In this document: piece after piece, positions 35,238-49,000 of the stretch
Layout: the number at the start of each line of letters is the position of its first letter
Numbering within the stretch: position 1 is the stretch's first letter
Source: Photobacterium salinisoli
GTDB lineage: Bacteria > Pseudomonadota > Gammaproteobacteria > Enterobacterales > Vibrionaceae
Length of the DNA: 64,000 nucleotides
Direction: 5' to 3'
NCBI RefSeq assembly: GCF_003614885.1
Contig: NZ_QZMS01000011.1
Coordinates: 1,240,001-1,304,000, forward strand
Program-made: the position numbers and the translations under genes
Notes under the pieces: model-generated
Told to the model about the DNA's origin: nothing
Database searches by the model: none
Seen by the model: the letters and a program-made list of their open reading frames with translations, nothing else

Positions 35238-35838
35238 CTGGCTTCCCTCTATGTTTATCTCTGGCCCGCACCATAGTAGATGCCATTATGCGTGCCAGTA
35301 AAGTCGGTGTAGAAAAAACAGGGTAGCGCCCAAAGTACAGCGGCATTGGAGTGGCTGCTACCCGTAAACTGCGAAAATGACTTCCCCAACATTTTCGCAG
35401 GTGTGACGATGCCAAGTGGTGGACATCTATGTTGCTTCATGCAGCAACAGTCAACAATAAAAAGACAGTTTACCGTTGAACACGCTCAAGCCTTGTTGAG
35501 GTTGATGCTATTGTGCGGAAAACGGCTTAGTACAACATCCTCCCTGAGCTATTCTTCTCAGGGGGATGAGTGGGGGAGGAGTATTCAGATCACATTTTCT
35601 CAGGCGTCATGCTGCCTGTTGAAATCATTGCAAGTAGTATGTGCTCTCTGTCACGAATGGTTGCTGTTTTTTGAACTTGGTCACCCCCGTAAATGATAAG
35701 GATCACGATTTCCGCTTTGCATTATGGGGGGCGTAGCGCCTGGGATGATGCTGCATAGGAATGACTGATAGATGATAGAGGCTGGAAAATGTGTTGCCGA
35801 TTGAAAACGCAACGATAACCATCTGGAAGGATATAACA
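35238..35838. promoter_or_regulatory. Divergent malK/malE control region with MalT boxes
   Basis: No gene. Three MalT-like boxes are visible: GGGGATGAGT (35562-35571) and GGGGAGGAGT (35573-35582), each nine of ten to GGGGA(T/G)GAGG, and the inverted one within ACATCCTCCCTGA (35535-35547), identical to a site before lamB. Just beside them AGATCACATTT (35587-35597) equals one half of the CRP consensus, with no good second half. This layout predicts maltose induction through MalT and glucose control through CRP. A malT gene is not in the window. Confidence 0.75.
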
Positions 35839-37020
35839 ATGAAGAAAGTCCTCAGTACTGTCGCACTCTGTACCCTTGCCGCACTCAGTTCTGTTTCAGC
35901 GCATGCTGCCATTGAAGAAGGTCAGCTCACTATTTGGATTAATGGTGATAAAGGCTATACCGGCCTGGCCGAAGTGGGTAAAAAGTTTGAAGCTGACACG
36001 GGCATCAAAGTCACGGTTGAGCATCCTGATAAACTGGAGGAGAAATTCCCTCAGTTGGCATCAACCGGTGACGGTCCGGATATCGTACTTTGGGCACATG
36101 ATCGATTTGGTGGCTACGCTCAGGCAGGCCTGCTGACAGAAGTGAAACCTTCTGATGCGTACCGTAGCAAGTTTGCCGATTTTACCTGGGATGCCGTGTC
36201 GTATAACGGTAAATACGTAGGTTATCCGGTTGCGGTAGAAGCATTATCACTGATTTATAACAAAGATTTACTGCCTGAACCGCCGAAGAACTGGGAAGAT
36301 GTGGCTGCATTGGATGCTGAGCTGAAAAAGCAAGGTAAACGCGCCATTATGTGGAACCTGCAAGAACCTTTCTTTACCTGGCCTCTGCTTGCAGCCGACG
36401 GCGGCTATGCCTTTAAATTCACCGCTTCCGGCTACGACGCGAAAGATGTTGGCGTAAACAATGAGGGTGCAAAGCGCTCGATGCGCTTTGTGAAGAGCCT
36501 GGTTGATAAAGGTGTGATTGCACCAGACGTCGATTATGCCATTGCTGAGGCCGGTTTTAACAAAGGCGATGTGGCAATGACAATCAATGGCCCCTGGTCT
36601 TGGGCAAACATTGATAAAGCGGGCATTAATTACGGCGTTGCTATGCTGCCTAAGCTGAATGGCAACCCGTCCAAGCCATTTGTTGGCGTACTGACTGCAG
36701 GCATCAGTTCTGCTTCGCCAAACAAAGATCTGGCTGTTGAGTTTCTTGAAAACTACCTGCTGACCAACGACGGCCTGCGCACAGTCAACAATGACACGCC
36801 GCTGGGTGCGGTTGCGCTTAACTCGTTCCAGGAAGAGCTGAGCTCGGATGCCCGTATTTCCGCGACCATGGGGAATGCGATGAACGGTGAAGTCATGCCG
36901 AATATCCCTCAGATGTCTTCTTTCTGGTATGCAGAGAAAGCAGCGATTAACAATGTCGTCAATGGACGCCAGTCTGTGGAAGACGCATTAAATACTGTTG
37001 CTGATCGAATGACCAAGTAA
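35839..37020 (+). CDS. malE: Maltose/maltodextrin-binding protein MalE
   Basis: The periplasmic binding protein that delivers maltodextrins to MalFGK2. The 393 residues start with a signal peptide (AHA before [17 protein letters not shown]) and then follow the E. coli MalE pattern throughout: [55 protein letters not shown] and [13 protein letters not shown]. The start at 35839 is set by GAAGGATATAACA upstream. First gene of malEFG. Confidence 0.95.
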   Translation: MKKVLSTVALCTLAALSSVSAHAAIEEGQLTIWINGDKGYTGLAEVGKKFEADTGIKVTVEHPDKLEEKFPQLASTGDGPDIVLWAHDRFGGYAQAGLLTEVKPSDAYRSKFADFTWDAVSYNGKYVGYPVAVEALSLIYNKDLLPEPPKNWEDVAALDAELKKQGKRAIMWNLQEPFFTWPLLAADGGYAFKFTASGYDAKDVGVNNEGAKRSMRFVKSLVDKGVIAPDVDYAIAEAGFNKGDVAMTINGPWSWANIDKAGINYGVAMLPKLNGNPSKPFVGVLTAGISSASPNKDLAVEFLENYLLTNDGLRTVNNDTPLGAVALNSFQEELSSDARISATMGNAMNGEVMPNIPQMSSFWYAEKAAINNVVNGRQSVEDALNTVADRMTK

Positions 37021-37081
37021 ACTTACCTATCGGAGCAAGCACCTGCTTGCTCCTTCCTCAGACGTACTGCGAGGAACGCTG

Positions 37082-38668
37082 ATGCAGTCTCATCCTGTTG
37101 CCGAACTGGCTCTTGACGCTACCGATATGACAATGAACTCAAAAAACAAACCTACCCTGCAAACCTGGTTAAAGTGGGCTGCGCTGGGCGGAGTGAGCGC
37201 CATAAACGGTTATGCCACCATACTTATGTATGCACGTGCTGAATATGCGTTTGCATTACTTACCCTTATTCTGACTGCTCTGGGCGTGTATGTGTTTGCC
37301 CGCAAGAGCACTTATGCGCATCGCTATATTTATCCGGGTGTCGCCGGGATGATTCTGTTTATCATCTTTCCTCTCGTGTATACCGTTGGCCTTTCATTCA
37401 CAAACTACAGTGGAAGCAACCAACTCAGCTTTCAGCGTGCTCAGTCAGTGTTAATGGAGCAGTCCTTTCAGACCGGCGAAAGCTATAACTTTTCGCTGTA
37501 TGGCGAGGAAGGGCGTTACCAGCTAGCACTCAACACTCAGGATGGCTGGTATCTGAGTGACCCCATTGACCTGAAGGCACTGCCTGAATCATTGAGTCTG
37601 TCTCTGTCCCAGCAACCGTCGACAAATGCGGCACCACTGAAAACGGTCATTCAGCACCGTCAGCAATTGAGCGACCTGGTTGTCAGCTTGCCAAACGGCG
37701 ACAACCTGACAATGTCGGGTTTGCGTAAGTTCGCCGCCAGCCAGTCGCTTTTTGCACTGCAGGACGATGGTGAAACGCTGATCAACCAACAGACCAGGCA
37801 AGTGTACAAACCCAATTGGGAGACGGGTTATTACCAGGAAGTGAACGAGGCAGGGCAGTTTATCGGTGAGTCAATGTCACCGGGCTTTATCGTCAACAGC
37901 GGCTGGGATAACTTCACCCGGATATTTACCGATCCTGGTATTCAGGGACCATTTGTCAGTATTTTTATCTGGACCATAGTGTTCTCGGCCCTGACAGTTG
38001 TGTTCACTCTGGCCGTGGGTGTTGTACTGGCGCAAGTGGTGTCCTGGGAGGCATTGAAAGGACGCGGCCTTTATCGTGTGCTGCTCATTTTGCCTTATGC
38101 CGTCCCTGCTTTTATTTCGATTCTTATATTCAAGGGACTGTTTAATCAAAGTTTTGGTGAAATTAATCAGGTACTGCAAGGCCTGTTTGGTTTGAGTCCG
38201 GCATGGTTCACCGATCCGTTTCTGGCCAAATCCATGATTCTGATTGTGAACACCTGGCTGGGATACCCTTATATGATGATTCTGGCAATGGGTCTGTTGA
38301 AAGCCATTCCCGATGATTTATATGAAGCCTCCGCTATGGATGGTGCTGGCCCGTTGGATAACTTCTTCCGAATTACGCTGCCAATGCTGGTGAAACCTAT
38401 GGTGCCACTCTTGATTGCCAGTTTTGCCTTTAACTTTAATAACTTTGTCTTGATTCAGCTGCTGACAAACGGTGCGCCGGATATGCTTGGTACCAGCGTG
38501 CCAGCTGGCCATACTGATCTTCTGGTGAGCTATACCTACCGCATTGCTTTTGAAGGTGCGGGCGGACAGGATTTTGGTTTGGCCGGTGCGATTGCCACAT
38601 TGATATTCTTGCTGGTAGGTGGTTTGTCATTACTGAATATGAAATTTACAAAACTGGATGCTGAGTAA
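37082..38668 (+). CDS. malF: Maltose ABC transporter permease MalF
   Basis: An inner-membrane permease of 528 residues with eight hydrophobic segments and the large periplasmic loop typical of MalF between the third and fourth (about residues 110-290). The EAA loop that contacts MalK reads [29 protein letters not shown] precedes ATG 37082. It lies 61 bases after malE and 11 bases before malG. It is slightly longer than E. coli MalF because of a polar N-terminal extension. Confidence 0.95.
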   Translation: MQSHPVAELALDATDMTMNSKNKPTLQTWLKWAALGGVSAINGYATILMYARAEYAFALLTLILTALGVYVFARKSTYAHRYIYPGVAGMILFIIFPLVYTVGLSFTNYSGSNQLSFQRAQSVLMEQSFQTGESYNFSLYGEEGRYQLALNTQDGWYLSDPIDLKALPESLSLSLSQQPSTNAAPLKTVIQHRQQLSDLVVSLPNGDNLTMSGLRKFAASQSLFALQDDGETLINQQTRQVYKPNWETGYYQEVNEAGQFIGESMSPGFIVNSGWDNFTRIFTDPGIQGPFVSIFIWTIVFSALTVVFTLAVGVVLAQVVSWEALKGRGLYRVLLILPYAVPAFISILIFKGLFNQSFGEINQVLQGLFGLSPAWFTDPFLAKSMILIVNTWLGYPYMMILAMGLLKAIPDDLYEASAMDGAGPLDNFFRITLPMLVKPMVPLLIASFAFNFNNFVLIQLLTNGAPDMLGTSVPAGHTDLLVSYTYRIAFEGAGGQDFGLAGAIATLIFLLVGGLSLLNMKFTKLDAE

Positions 38669-38679
38669 GGGGAAGACTC

Positions 38680-39570
38680 ATGGCGATGGTACAACCGAAA
38701 TCTTTAAAATATCGCGTTTGGGCGACGCATATAGCAATGTGGTGCTTCCTGGCGCTGATTATGTTGCCGCTGCTGATGGTGGTGGCTATTTCATTCCGTG
38801 AAGGGAATTACGCCTCTGGTGAACTTATCCCAAGTGATCCGTCGCTGGAACACTGGAAACTGGCGTTAGGAATTGCCGTTGAACATGCCGATGGCAGTAA
38901 AACGCTGCCACCTTTCCCTGTTCTGACCTGGCTTTGGAATTCTGTGAAAGTTGCTGGACTGACTGCCATTGGAATTGTGGCCTTGTCCACAACTTGCGCT
39001 TACGCTTTTGCCAGAATGCGCTTTGCCGGTAAAAGCCATATTCTGCGTGCTATGCTGATATTACAGATGTTTCCGCCAGTATTGGCACTGGTAGCTTTGT
39101 ATGCATTGTTCGACCGCCTGGGCGCCTATGTCCCTTTCCTTGGCATGAATACCCACGGTGGGGTGGTCTTTGCTTACATGGGAGGTATTGCACTGCACGT
39201 TTGGACAATTAAAGGATATTTTGAATCCATCGACAATTCACTGGAAGAAGCTGCAGCCTTAGATGGGGCGAGTCCGTGGCAGGCATTCAGACTGGTTTTA
39301 CTGCCGTTATCTGTACCTATCCTGTCTGTCGTGTTTATTCTTTCGTTTATTGCCGCTGTAACCGAAGTTCCTGTTGCATCCTTGTTATTGCGTGATGTAA
39401 ATTCCTACACATTAGCTGTTGGAATGCAGCAATATTTGTATCCGCAAAATTACCTGTGGGGTGACTTCGCAGCCGCTGCTGTGTTGTCCGCATTACCGAT
39501 TACTCTGGTATTTTTGCTGGCTCAGAAATTTCTTGTCGGTGGTCTGACTGCCGGAGGAGTAAAAGGATAA
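38680..39570 (+). CDS. malG: Maltose ABC transporter permease MalG
   Basis: The second permease subunit, 296 residues with six hydrophobic segments. The EAA loop is [21 protein letters not shown], and the C-terminus ends in [10 protein letters not shown], the tail that in E. coli MalG reaches into the pore. AAGGGGAAG sits upstream of the ATG. It ends the malEFG unit; two hairpins follow (39580-39605 and 39738-39766). Confidence 0.95.
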   Translation: MAMVQPKSLKYRVWATHIAMWCFLALIMLPLLMVVAISFREGNYASGELIPSDPSLEHWKLALGIAVEHADGSKTLPPFPVLTWLWNSVKVAGLTAIGIVALSTTCAYAFARMRFAGKSHILRAMLILQMFPPVLALVALYALFDRLGAYVPFLGMNTHGGVVFAYMGGIALHVWTIKGYFESIDNSLEEAAALDGASPWQAFRLVLLPLSVPILSVVFILSFIAAVTEVPVASLLLRDVNSYTLAVGMQQYLYPQNYLWGDFAAAAVLSALPITLVFLLAQKFLVGGLTAGGVKG

Positions 39571-39579
39571 TTATAAACA

Positions 39580-39605
39580 GGCCTGCTTTCACTTAGGTGC
39601 AGGCC
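39580..39605 (+). other. Hairpin just after malG
   Basis: GGCCTGC (39580-39586) pairs with GCAGGCC (39599-39605) ten bases past the malG stop. No T run follows; it may protect the mRNA end or help Rho-dependent termination. Confidence 0.45.
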
Positions 39606-39737
39606 ACTCCCGAGATGAATACTTAGCTTTGGTTTGGCCGCCGATCTGTTAAGTCACTTCTCTCACATTATTGGCGTTGCTGCATAGCTGGACCTTCTCT
39701 CTGTTTGTAAACAGACAGTGGTTTAATTGGTAACCAT

Positions 39738-39766
39738 AGCCCGGTGTTCTCACCGGGCTTTTTATT
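39738..39766 (+). terminator. Rho-independent terminator after malEFG
   Basis: AGCCCGGT (39738-39745) pairs with ACCGGGCT (39752-39759) around a six-base loop, followed by TTTTTATTATTT. It lies about 170 bases after malG with no gene between. Confidence 0.85.
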
Positions 39767-40027
39767 ATTTGCACGGCTAATAGCATGATATTCTCTATGG
39801 TCTTTTTTAAGGCTTTACCATACCTTTTTCGATGTTTCTGCTCATTATTTCCGCACGAATACCCACCTGAAAAGTATGCCTTTTATTCATTCAGTGAATC
39901 CTGGATATTGAACTTTTTTGCTTGCAATAATTTTACTTGTGTTTGTGGCTGAGAATATTAGTCTAATATGCGACTCGTTTTTATGTGAACGTGTTGTTAT
40001 CAGCTAATCAGGCTTCAGGAGCAGGCA
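39767..40027 (+). promoter_or_regulatory. A+T-rich promoter region of the adhesin operon with a 15-bp palindrome
   Basis: No gene. The region is clearly more A+T-rich than its surroundings. ATATTAGTCTAATAT at 39955-39969 is a palindrome (7-bp arms, one-base centre) lying 58 bases before the adhesin ATG, a good position for a regulator. No single -10/-35 pair was convincing. Confidence 0.5.
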
Positions 40028-43000
40028 ATGGATCCAATATTTTATATTGAGATTGAGGGTGTAATCTGGAAAGTAATGCCAGACGGAAGCTGGCAAAGAC
40101 TGGCGCCAGATGAGCACATGGATCCAGCAATAACACTGGTAGAAGATACCGGTCAGGTTGAGCAAGCCGTTAAAGCTGGCGAGTCAGCCCCTGGAGCATC
40201 TGCGCCTGCGTCTGCAGAGAATGATACACCTGCATCATCCGCACCGGCCTCCTCCGATAATAGCCAGGATCTCTCCAGCGACAGCGCGGGTTTTGTCACC
40301 TATATCGCGCCAGACTTACCTGAAGTTTTGCCGGAAGCCGGTTTCGACACTCAGCCTACTTCGTATCGAGCTGAGAGCAATTCCCCGACTGATGGCGTTC
40401 TAAACCTGTTAAGTACAGATGCCAGACTGACCGTCCGTATTGATGATGGTGGCGACGGTTACGAAAACCAATTTGAAGTGCCATCGGTCACGATCAGTGG
40501 TGATGCCATCGACATTCGGGACGGGTGGACAATTAGCGTCACGGTTACCGATGTAAACGGCAAGACACTGTCGCTTTCAGCAAGGGTCAAGGATGAAAGG
40601 TACGAGATTGATAATGTTGATTTGAGCGGCCTTGCCGAAGGCCCGCTGGACGTTTATGCCGTTGCGACGGACGTGCTGGATAACAGCGTCGATGCGTCAG
40701 ATTCGACCATTAAAGATACGCTGGCTGAAATCAGTGTAGAGATGGACGGTAACGGCGATAATTATCTGAATCTGGCCGAAATCAGCCAGGATCAGACCAA
40801 AGTCACGCTACAACTGACACATGTCGAAGATGGTCAGCCCGTCAAAGTCGTCATTTCTGATTCAGCCGGCAACACTTTGGCATATGACGGTATCGTTTCT
40901 GGTGGTCAGGTTGTGCTGGAGCACTTGGATCTGTCGTCTCTGGCTGATGGCCAGCTCACTGTTAGTGCTGTCACCAAAGATGTGGCGGGTAACCCGGCCA
41001 CTGGTACAGACACCATCATCAAAGATACTCAGGCTGCTATTACTGTGGGTGTATTTGGTAATGGTGATGACTACCTCAATCAAGAGGAGTCTCTCTCGAG
41101 CTGGGCCGGCGGCACGGTGACAAATGTAGAAAACGGGCAAATTGTTTCTATCACGGTGACAGATTCAGCCGGGACAACGATTCAGGTAGAAACCACTGTG
41201 ATTAACGGGAAATGGTTTGCCAGTGGTGATATCTCATCCCTGGCGGACGGTGAAGTCACCGTCACGGCAGAAACCACAGATATTGCAGGCAACCCGGCGA
41301 CCAGTACAGACACCATTATCAAAGATACCCAGGCCGCCGTGACAGTTGATATTGACGGGCAGGGCGATAATTACCTCAATCAGTTTGAAGTGCCTGGCAG
41401 TGTGATCACAGGCACGGTCAATGATGTTGAAGACGGCCAGACAGTGTTCGTCACCATCACAGACATCAACGGCAACACAGTCACGGCGCAGACCACAGTA
41501 TCCGGTGGCGTGTGGCACCTGCCGGATCAAGATCTGCGCGGGCTGGCGGACGGCGAGCTGACGGTTCTGGCAGAAACCACAGATATCGCAGGCAACCCGG
41601 CCTCTAATACCGATACCATCATCAAAGATACTCAGGCGGCGATCTCGGTCGGAGTGTTTGGCAATGGCGATAACGTGATCAATCAGGCTGAATCAGTCTC
41701 CAGCTGGGCCGGCGGTACGGTGTCCAATGTCGAAGACGGCCAGACCGTGACAGTCTCAGCAACGGATGTGAACGGGCTGACGATTCAGACGCAGACCACT
41801 GTGGTGGACGGCAAATGGGTGGTGAACGGCGATGTCTCGTCACTGGCGGACGGTGAGCTGACCATTACCGTCGAGACCGTGGATGTGGCGGGTAACCCGG
41901 CATCCAGCACCACAAGCATACTGAAAGATACTCAGGCGGGCATCACGGTTGATATCGACGGTAAAGGCGATAACTACCTTAACAAAGTCGAAGTACCTGT
42001 CTCTGATATCACAGGTACAGTCACTGGCGTTGAAGACGGCCAGATCGTGACTGTGACCATCACAGACATTCATGGTGACAGTGTCACTACGCAAGCCACG
42101 GTTTCCGCAGGCGCTTGGTCTGTTGACGATCTGGATCTCAGCAGCCTGGCAGACGGCGAACTGACGGTTCTGGCAGAAACCGCGGATATCGCAGGCAACC
42201 CGGCCTCAAACACAGATACCATCATCAAAGACACTCAGGCAGCGCTCACAGTCACCATAGACGGTAAAGGCGATGACTTCCTTAATGCCGCTGAAGCCCT
42301 GGTCAGTGATATTTCCGGCACGGTCGAAAATGTTGAAGATGGCCAAAGTGTGTCTGTCACTGTCACCGACATGAACGGCAACACAGTTTCCCAAGACGCC
42401 ACAGTGACAGGTGGCGTCTGGTCAATTGACGATTTGGACCTCAGCGGCCTGGCGGATGGCGAGCTGACGGTTCTGGCGGAAACCACAGACATCGCAGGTA
42501 ACCCGGCCTCAAATACCGATACGATTGTCAAAGATACTCAGGCGGCCATTTCGGTTGAGATATTAAGTCATGGCGATAATTATCTGAATAAAGAAGAATC
42601 TGAATCCAGCTGGGCCGGCGGCGTGGTGACGAATGTCGAAAACGGACAGACAGTCTATGTCACTGTAACGGATTCAGCCGGCACCAGCATTGAGCTGGAA
42701 ACCACAGTCGTTGACGGCCAGTGGACCATCAATGGCGATATTTCGTCCCTGGCCGAGGGCGAACTGACAGTCAAAGCCGAAACAACAGATATTGCCGGCA
42801 ACCCGGCCATGTCAGAAGCCTCGGTGATCAAAGATACACTGGCCGCCATTACCGTCGAGATTGACGGCAAGGGCGATGAATACCTGAATAACGTGGAATC
42901 GCCGCTCAGCGACATCACAGGTACGGTGGATGATGTCGAAGACGGCCAGACGGTATTCGTAACCATCACAGACATCAACGGCGACACAGTGACGGCGCAG

Positions 43001-46000
43001 ACCACGGTATCCGGCGGCGTGTGGAGCCTGTCGGATCTGGATCTCAGCGGTTTGTCAGATGGTGAACTGACCGTACAGGCGGACACCACAGACATTGCAG
43101 GTAACCCGGCCACCAACACAGATACCATCATCAAAGATACCCAGGCGGCAATTACAGTTAATGTCGATAGCGGAGACGATAGTTTCCTCAATCCGTCTGA
43201 ACTGCCTGTCACTCGTTTGTTCGGCACCGTCACGAATGTCGAAGATGGTCAGACGGTGACCATCCTGGTGACCGACAGTAATAATGTGTCGCACAGCTTC
43301 ACCGCCACGGTGAACCAGGGCGCCTGGGAAATCACGGAAGATTTGTCAGCACTGGCTGATGGCCCGCTGAGCGTGACCGCAACAACCAGCGATCTGGCCG
43401 GCAACCCGGCCAGCGCGACAGATAATACAGTGGTTATTGATACTCAGGTGACGATAGACATAGACACGCTTGATGGACTGGGTATTTACAATTTTAAAGG
43501 CGGCAACCTGACTTCCTTACAAGGAACGACAACAGGTGCTGAAGCCGGGCAGACTGTCACAGTGACTGTCTCTGACGGGACCAACAGTGTGCTGCTAACC
43601 GGCCAGGTCGCTTCTGATGGCCGCTGGCTGATTGAAAATATTGATATCAGCGCACTGAATGCGCAGGCAACCTGGACCATGGATGCCAGCGTGACCGATT
43701 TGGCCGGCAACCAGGCCACGGATGACATGCCGACATTGGTGTTGCCTGACAGCGTCTTGCTGGAAGAATCTGAATTGGGGGCCAAGGGTGATGGCACCTC
43801 TGAGGCTGTGTCAGAGATTCACATTCAATTTGCTGAATTCAGTATTCATGCGGATCAACCTTATCTCAATGCGCTGACTTCAAACGGTTTGTCAGTAAGC
43901 ACTGAACTGTCTGCAGACGGACAAAGCCTGAACCTGATTCGCAGCGATGGCAAACTGGTACTGAGTGCTGTGATTAACGGAGCAGGGGATGGGATAACCG
44001 TCACCCTGCATGCGCCGGTCGATCAAGGTATCGGTACCGACACCACCCAGACGGCCATCATGATTGAAGGTACACAGCTGGATGCGGACGGCACTACAGA
44101 AACTGTTCTTGCGCCCGTTGTTACCTATATTCTGGACTCAGAACCCGTTGCGACGGATGACGCTTTTGATGTTGTCGAAGCCTCGCTGAGTTCAGGCAAT
44201 ATCCTTGATAATGACTATGACCTGGACAAAGGGCTGGTTGTGCGTTTTATCCGTCATGATTTTGATGGTGATAACGTCATGGAGGATGCAGCAATTCCTG
44301 TCGGTGGCAGTGCGGTATTTACGACTGCACAGGGTATTCTGACTATATTCAGTGACGGCCGCTGGACACTGGAAGCCGATCGTAATCTGGATAACAGTCA
44401 GGATCAGACTGTCCGGTTTTCTTATCTGGCCGGTGACAGCGATATCGATTATGACATTGCAGAGGTTGTCATTCATGTTCATGACGGCGCTGTGGGAGAG
44501 ATTATCGATGATGCCGCGACAACCGCCGAAGGCAAAGTGTCAGAGGGTGCCCAGTCTTTTGATGGCAGCATTCAGTTTATTGCCGGTTCGGATGATCCTG
44601 CGGCAGCGACGTTTGCTTTCGACCCGGCGACGTTAGCATCATTAAATGCGCTTCAATTGACGACAGGTGCGGATAACGAGCTTATTAAGTTTACGCTCAG
44701 CAGTGATGGCCGGGTGATCACCGGCACCACGGCTGAGGGCGAGATCGTAGTAAGTCTCGCGATGTCGGGCATAGTGACAGGCAGTGATATTGAAGGCAAT
44801 GTCCAGCTGACGCTGTCACGGCCGATTAATCACACGTCGTCAAACGACGCCATCATTCTGCCGGTGACCATTCTCGGTGAAGACTCGGACGGGACGACGA
44901 TTCCTGCCGGAGAATTTGTCTGGACAATAAAAGACGGCGCTGACCCTCAGCTCAGCTCTGTGTCAGGTATCAACCTGAATGAAGATGATCTGGTGTCCGG
45001 CGATGTGGTCGGCCAGGGCAGCTTCAATCTCGCTGTCGGCAGCGATGCCATTCAGAGCCTTGCATTTCATCTTGCTGATCAGCCGGATTTAAGCAGCGGT
45101 GGTGAGACGATTACCTACACGCTGTCAGCCGATGGCAGTCTGTTGACAGCCTGGGCCGGCGGTGAAGAAGTCTTTACGGTTCAGCTGGGGAACTATCAGC
45201 CGGAAGCTGACTCCAGTGTGACTTATGACTTCACGCTGAAAAAAGCCATCGATCAGCTCGATGGCGATACCTCGTTGCCCCTGGTGGTGACTGTGATTGA
45301 TGATGACGGTGACAGTTCAACATTAACGCTCCCTGTTAATCTTAATGACAGCCAGTCCGGTGGCATTACGTCCGGGGCCCTGTCGGTCACTGAATTACCT
45401 AAGGTTGAAGCGGCACTTGATGCGGATGCAACTATCTCGCTGACTGTCACTGCTAACAAAGATCCGATTGTCAGCATAGGTCTTCAACTGAGCAATGGGG
45501 ACCCGGTACTGGACAGTAACGGTCAGCCCGTCACGCATGACCATGAAGCGCTGATCTGGCGAGATAATGGCGATGGCAGTTACGATGCTGTTCTGTCAAA
45601 CGGACAAAGTGTATTTACAGTCACTCTGCCTGAATCGATTTCCGTGGCGGCAGGCACAGTGACCAGTGTCGACCTTAATTTCACACTGCACCAGCCTGTT
45701 GATCACGGTGATTCTGGCCTGGCTGATACCCAACTCGATCTGAATCTACCTGTGGTCGTCACAGACAGTGATGGTACGGAGCAGCAAGCGGATACGACAG
45801 TGACTGTCTTTGACGGCAAAGATCCGGTTTTGTCGGTGACAGGCTCCATTTCTGTGGATGAAGATGGCTTGCTGGCTGATGGCACTGAAGAGGGTATTGC
45901 TTCAGCAAATCCTGTGATATCAGTTGCTAAAGGCAGTGATGATATTGCTGAAATTGTCCTGAATGTGGATGCTTTCAATGCTCTGGGCTATCAGAGTGGC

Positions 46001-49000
46001 GGCGAGGCTGTGTTGCTGAGTGATAAAGATGCTAATGGCTGGTACATCGCGAAAACGCAGACATCAGGTGACGAGGTATTCAGGCTCAAACTCAACAATG
46101 ACGGTACAACAGAGTTTGTTTTAGTCTCCGCGCTGGATCACCCGTCAGGTAACGGTGAAAACAACCTGGCGCTGGAGTTTGACGTCCATGCTGTTGATAT
46201 TGATGGTGACACGTCCGACAGCGTGACACTGACCGTGAATGTGCACGATTCTGTGCCTGAAGGGACCGACAGCACCCTGGAACTGGTTGAGGGCGAAAGC
46301 TTCTCGACCAATCTGCTGACCGATGTTCGTATGGGCGCCGATGGTGGAGAGTTGAACCGCTTTACCTATAACGGCGTGGAATATAATTTCGCAAACGAAG
46401 GTGTGGATTATTTTGATGTCAATCTAATCAATACCGAAAACAATGAAATCTATGGCTCTTTCCGATTGCACAAGGATGGTCGGCTGGATCTGACCACAGA
46501 AGATGCTGTGCAGACGGATCCTACCGTCATTGATGATCTGACCTATGTGGTTCGTGATCATGATGGCGATGAAGCAATCAATACTGCGAACCTGACTCTG
46601 GGTGATAACGCCGGCAGTATCCGGACATTGAATGCTGAAACCGAGGAAGATAACCAGACCGGATCGCTTCATATCGTCGTCACCCCTGGTGACAATGACC
46701 AGGGGGAAATTGTGTCCTCGATTCAAATCAGTGAAGCATCCCTTCAGGGCGGCACCTTGTACCTGAATGGGCTGGCACTGACGGCGGAAAATGGCGTGAT
46801 TGTACTTAAAGGAGATCAGTTAGCCCAAATCGGTGACGGAAGAGCGGTCGAGCCCGCCGGAGATCTCACCTATTTACCGCCTTTCAATCAGTCTGATACC
46901 ACGACTCAGATATCATTGGATATATCTGCAATCATCAGCACGCATAACGACTCAAAAGTTATTGATGCAACGTTAGATGTCTCCGTTTTGCCTGTCGCGG
47001 ATGCCCCGGAATGGGCGGAGTCCACCTTCGTTTATGATCTGGTGGAAGATGATCCCAATGCGCCCACGCTGGACATCACAGCCAATCTGGTGGATCAGGA
47101 CGGCTCTGAGAGTTTGAGCTACAAACTGAGTGGTATTCCTGACGGCATTACCCTGATGCTCAACGGCAGTGCGGTTCAGGAAGGGAAAGCCTACACGCAG
47201 ACACAGTTGTCACAGATGACTATTCGTACCGACGCCAACCTGGCCGGTGTTTTCACCTTCACCGTGATTGCCATTGCGACTGAGAGCGGCAATGTGTTTG
47301 CTGACAGCAGTGATAAGACGGCTCAAATCACTCACGAAGTAACAGTCAATGTCAGTCCTGATGCCGATATCCCGCAGCTCTCTGTTCAGGATTACAAAGG
47401 GCTTGAAGATCAAGCCATTAATCTGAATAACATTATTACAGGTCAGCTGGCAGATAAAGACGGCTCAGAAACGCTCTCTTACCGACTTGAAGTGCAGGAT
47501 GGCTGGTTGATTGAAGGCGGTAGTGCGCAGGAAGTGTCGCCGGGCGTTTATGTTGTGTCGGCAGATGAAGTGGCGGCAGGCCAGATCAGGTTGATTCCAA
47601 AACAAGATATCAGCTCAGTGACGGAATCGTTGTCAGTAAAAGTGACGGCATTGGCTACTGAGTCCTCAGCGGATGGACTGGGGCCAATTAATCAGACGGC
47701 AGAGAGCAATACTCAAACCATCAATATTGAACTCAAAGGCGTGGTCGATGCCCCGGATGCCACAGATGGCGGGCAGGGACACTGGCAGTTTGACTCTGAC
47801 ACACAGGTGATCTCGGGCACCCAGTCGTTTGCTGAAGATAGCCTGATCCCTCTCGATTTTATTATCAGTACATCGGACGATGATCAATCGGAAGTGCTGA
47901 ATCTGCTGCTAACCAATCTGCCGGATGGTTTCATCCTGGTTGACAGTGAAGGCGATCCTGTTGTGTTGCCTGTTGCCAATGTCGACCCTGACACCGGCAT
48001 CCAGTACCAGATAACCAGCGAGCAGCTACAAAACACATACCTTAAGGCACCGCAGGATTTCAGCGGCGATATTCATCTGGATATTCTGGTGGTTTCAACT
48101 GAACCGGATGGCGACTCAGGGACATTTAATCTGGGTGTGGATATGACTGTTTCTCCTGTGGTTGATGAACAGGACGGCACAATATTTACTGCCGATGGTA
48201 TCGAAGACAGAGCGGCCAGTTTTACTGTCTTACCTGTTCCCAGTCAGGATACGGATGGCAGTGAAACATTGACGGGGTACAGGATTGACTCTCTCCCTGA
48301 TGATCTGACGCTCTATTTTGATGGTGTTGCTATTCAGGTGCCGGAAGCCGGACTGGATATCAGTACGCTTGACCCGGATGCGACTCTGGCCGATCTGATC
48401 CAAAGTGGCCGGATTACCGTTCGAGCTTCGGAAGATTTGAGCGGTACTTTCACGCTGCCGGTGTCTTATCAGGTGACGGACACCTCACCGGATCATGCTT
48501 CAGACACAGACGTCAAATGGATTCAGGCACAGGTGGATGTTCAGTTTCATGGCCGGGTTGAGCTGGATACCCGTCTGGAATCAACGACTGAAGTGCTGAA
48601 AAGCACAGATGGTGGGCCGATCGATTTGTCGGATTCAGTCTGGTTTGTCGATGCGGATCTGGATGGATCAGAATATCTGGATTACATCCTGATCAAGATG
48701 CCTGCCGGTTATAATTTTATCGTTGAGCATCCCAACGGGGCGACTCAGGATGCTGACGGAAACTGGGTCATTCCCGCCACGGGACTGACCAGTGACTCCT
48801 TCAAGGAGCAGGCTGCGATGCTGTTACAGCAGGCCACGATATCCAGTGCTTCAGATACCGGCGTGGTCGAAATCATTGTCAGTGCCCGCGTTGTTGACGA
48901 TGAAGATGCGCGATTTATTGATACGCCTCTGAATATACAAATCACCGGTCATTCTGGTGGCGGAACCTGTGATCCTGTCGGGACGCCGGGTGACATTCAG

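Noticed and set aside
42655..43233. 192-codon minus-strand frame inside the adhesin gene
   Set aside because: It is a by-product of the repetitive Thr/Val/Asp codons on the plus strand; low-complexity product and no start signal.
40432..43750. CRISPR-like periodic repeats
   Set aside because: The period is about 303 bases, the units are coding and in frame, and they encode Ig-like domains.
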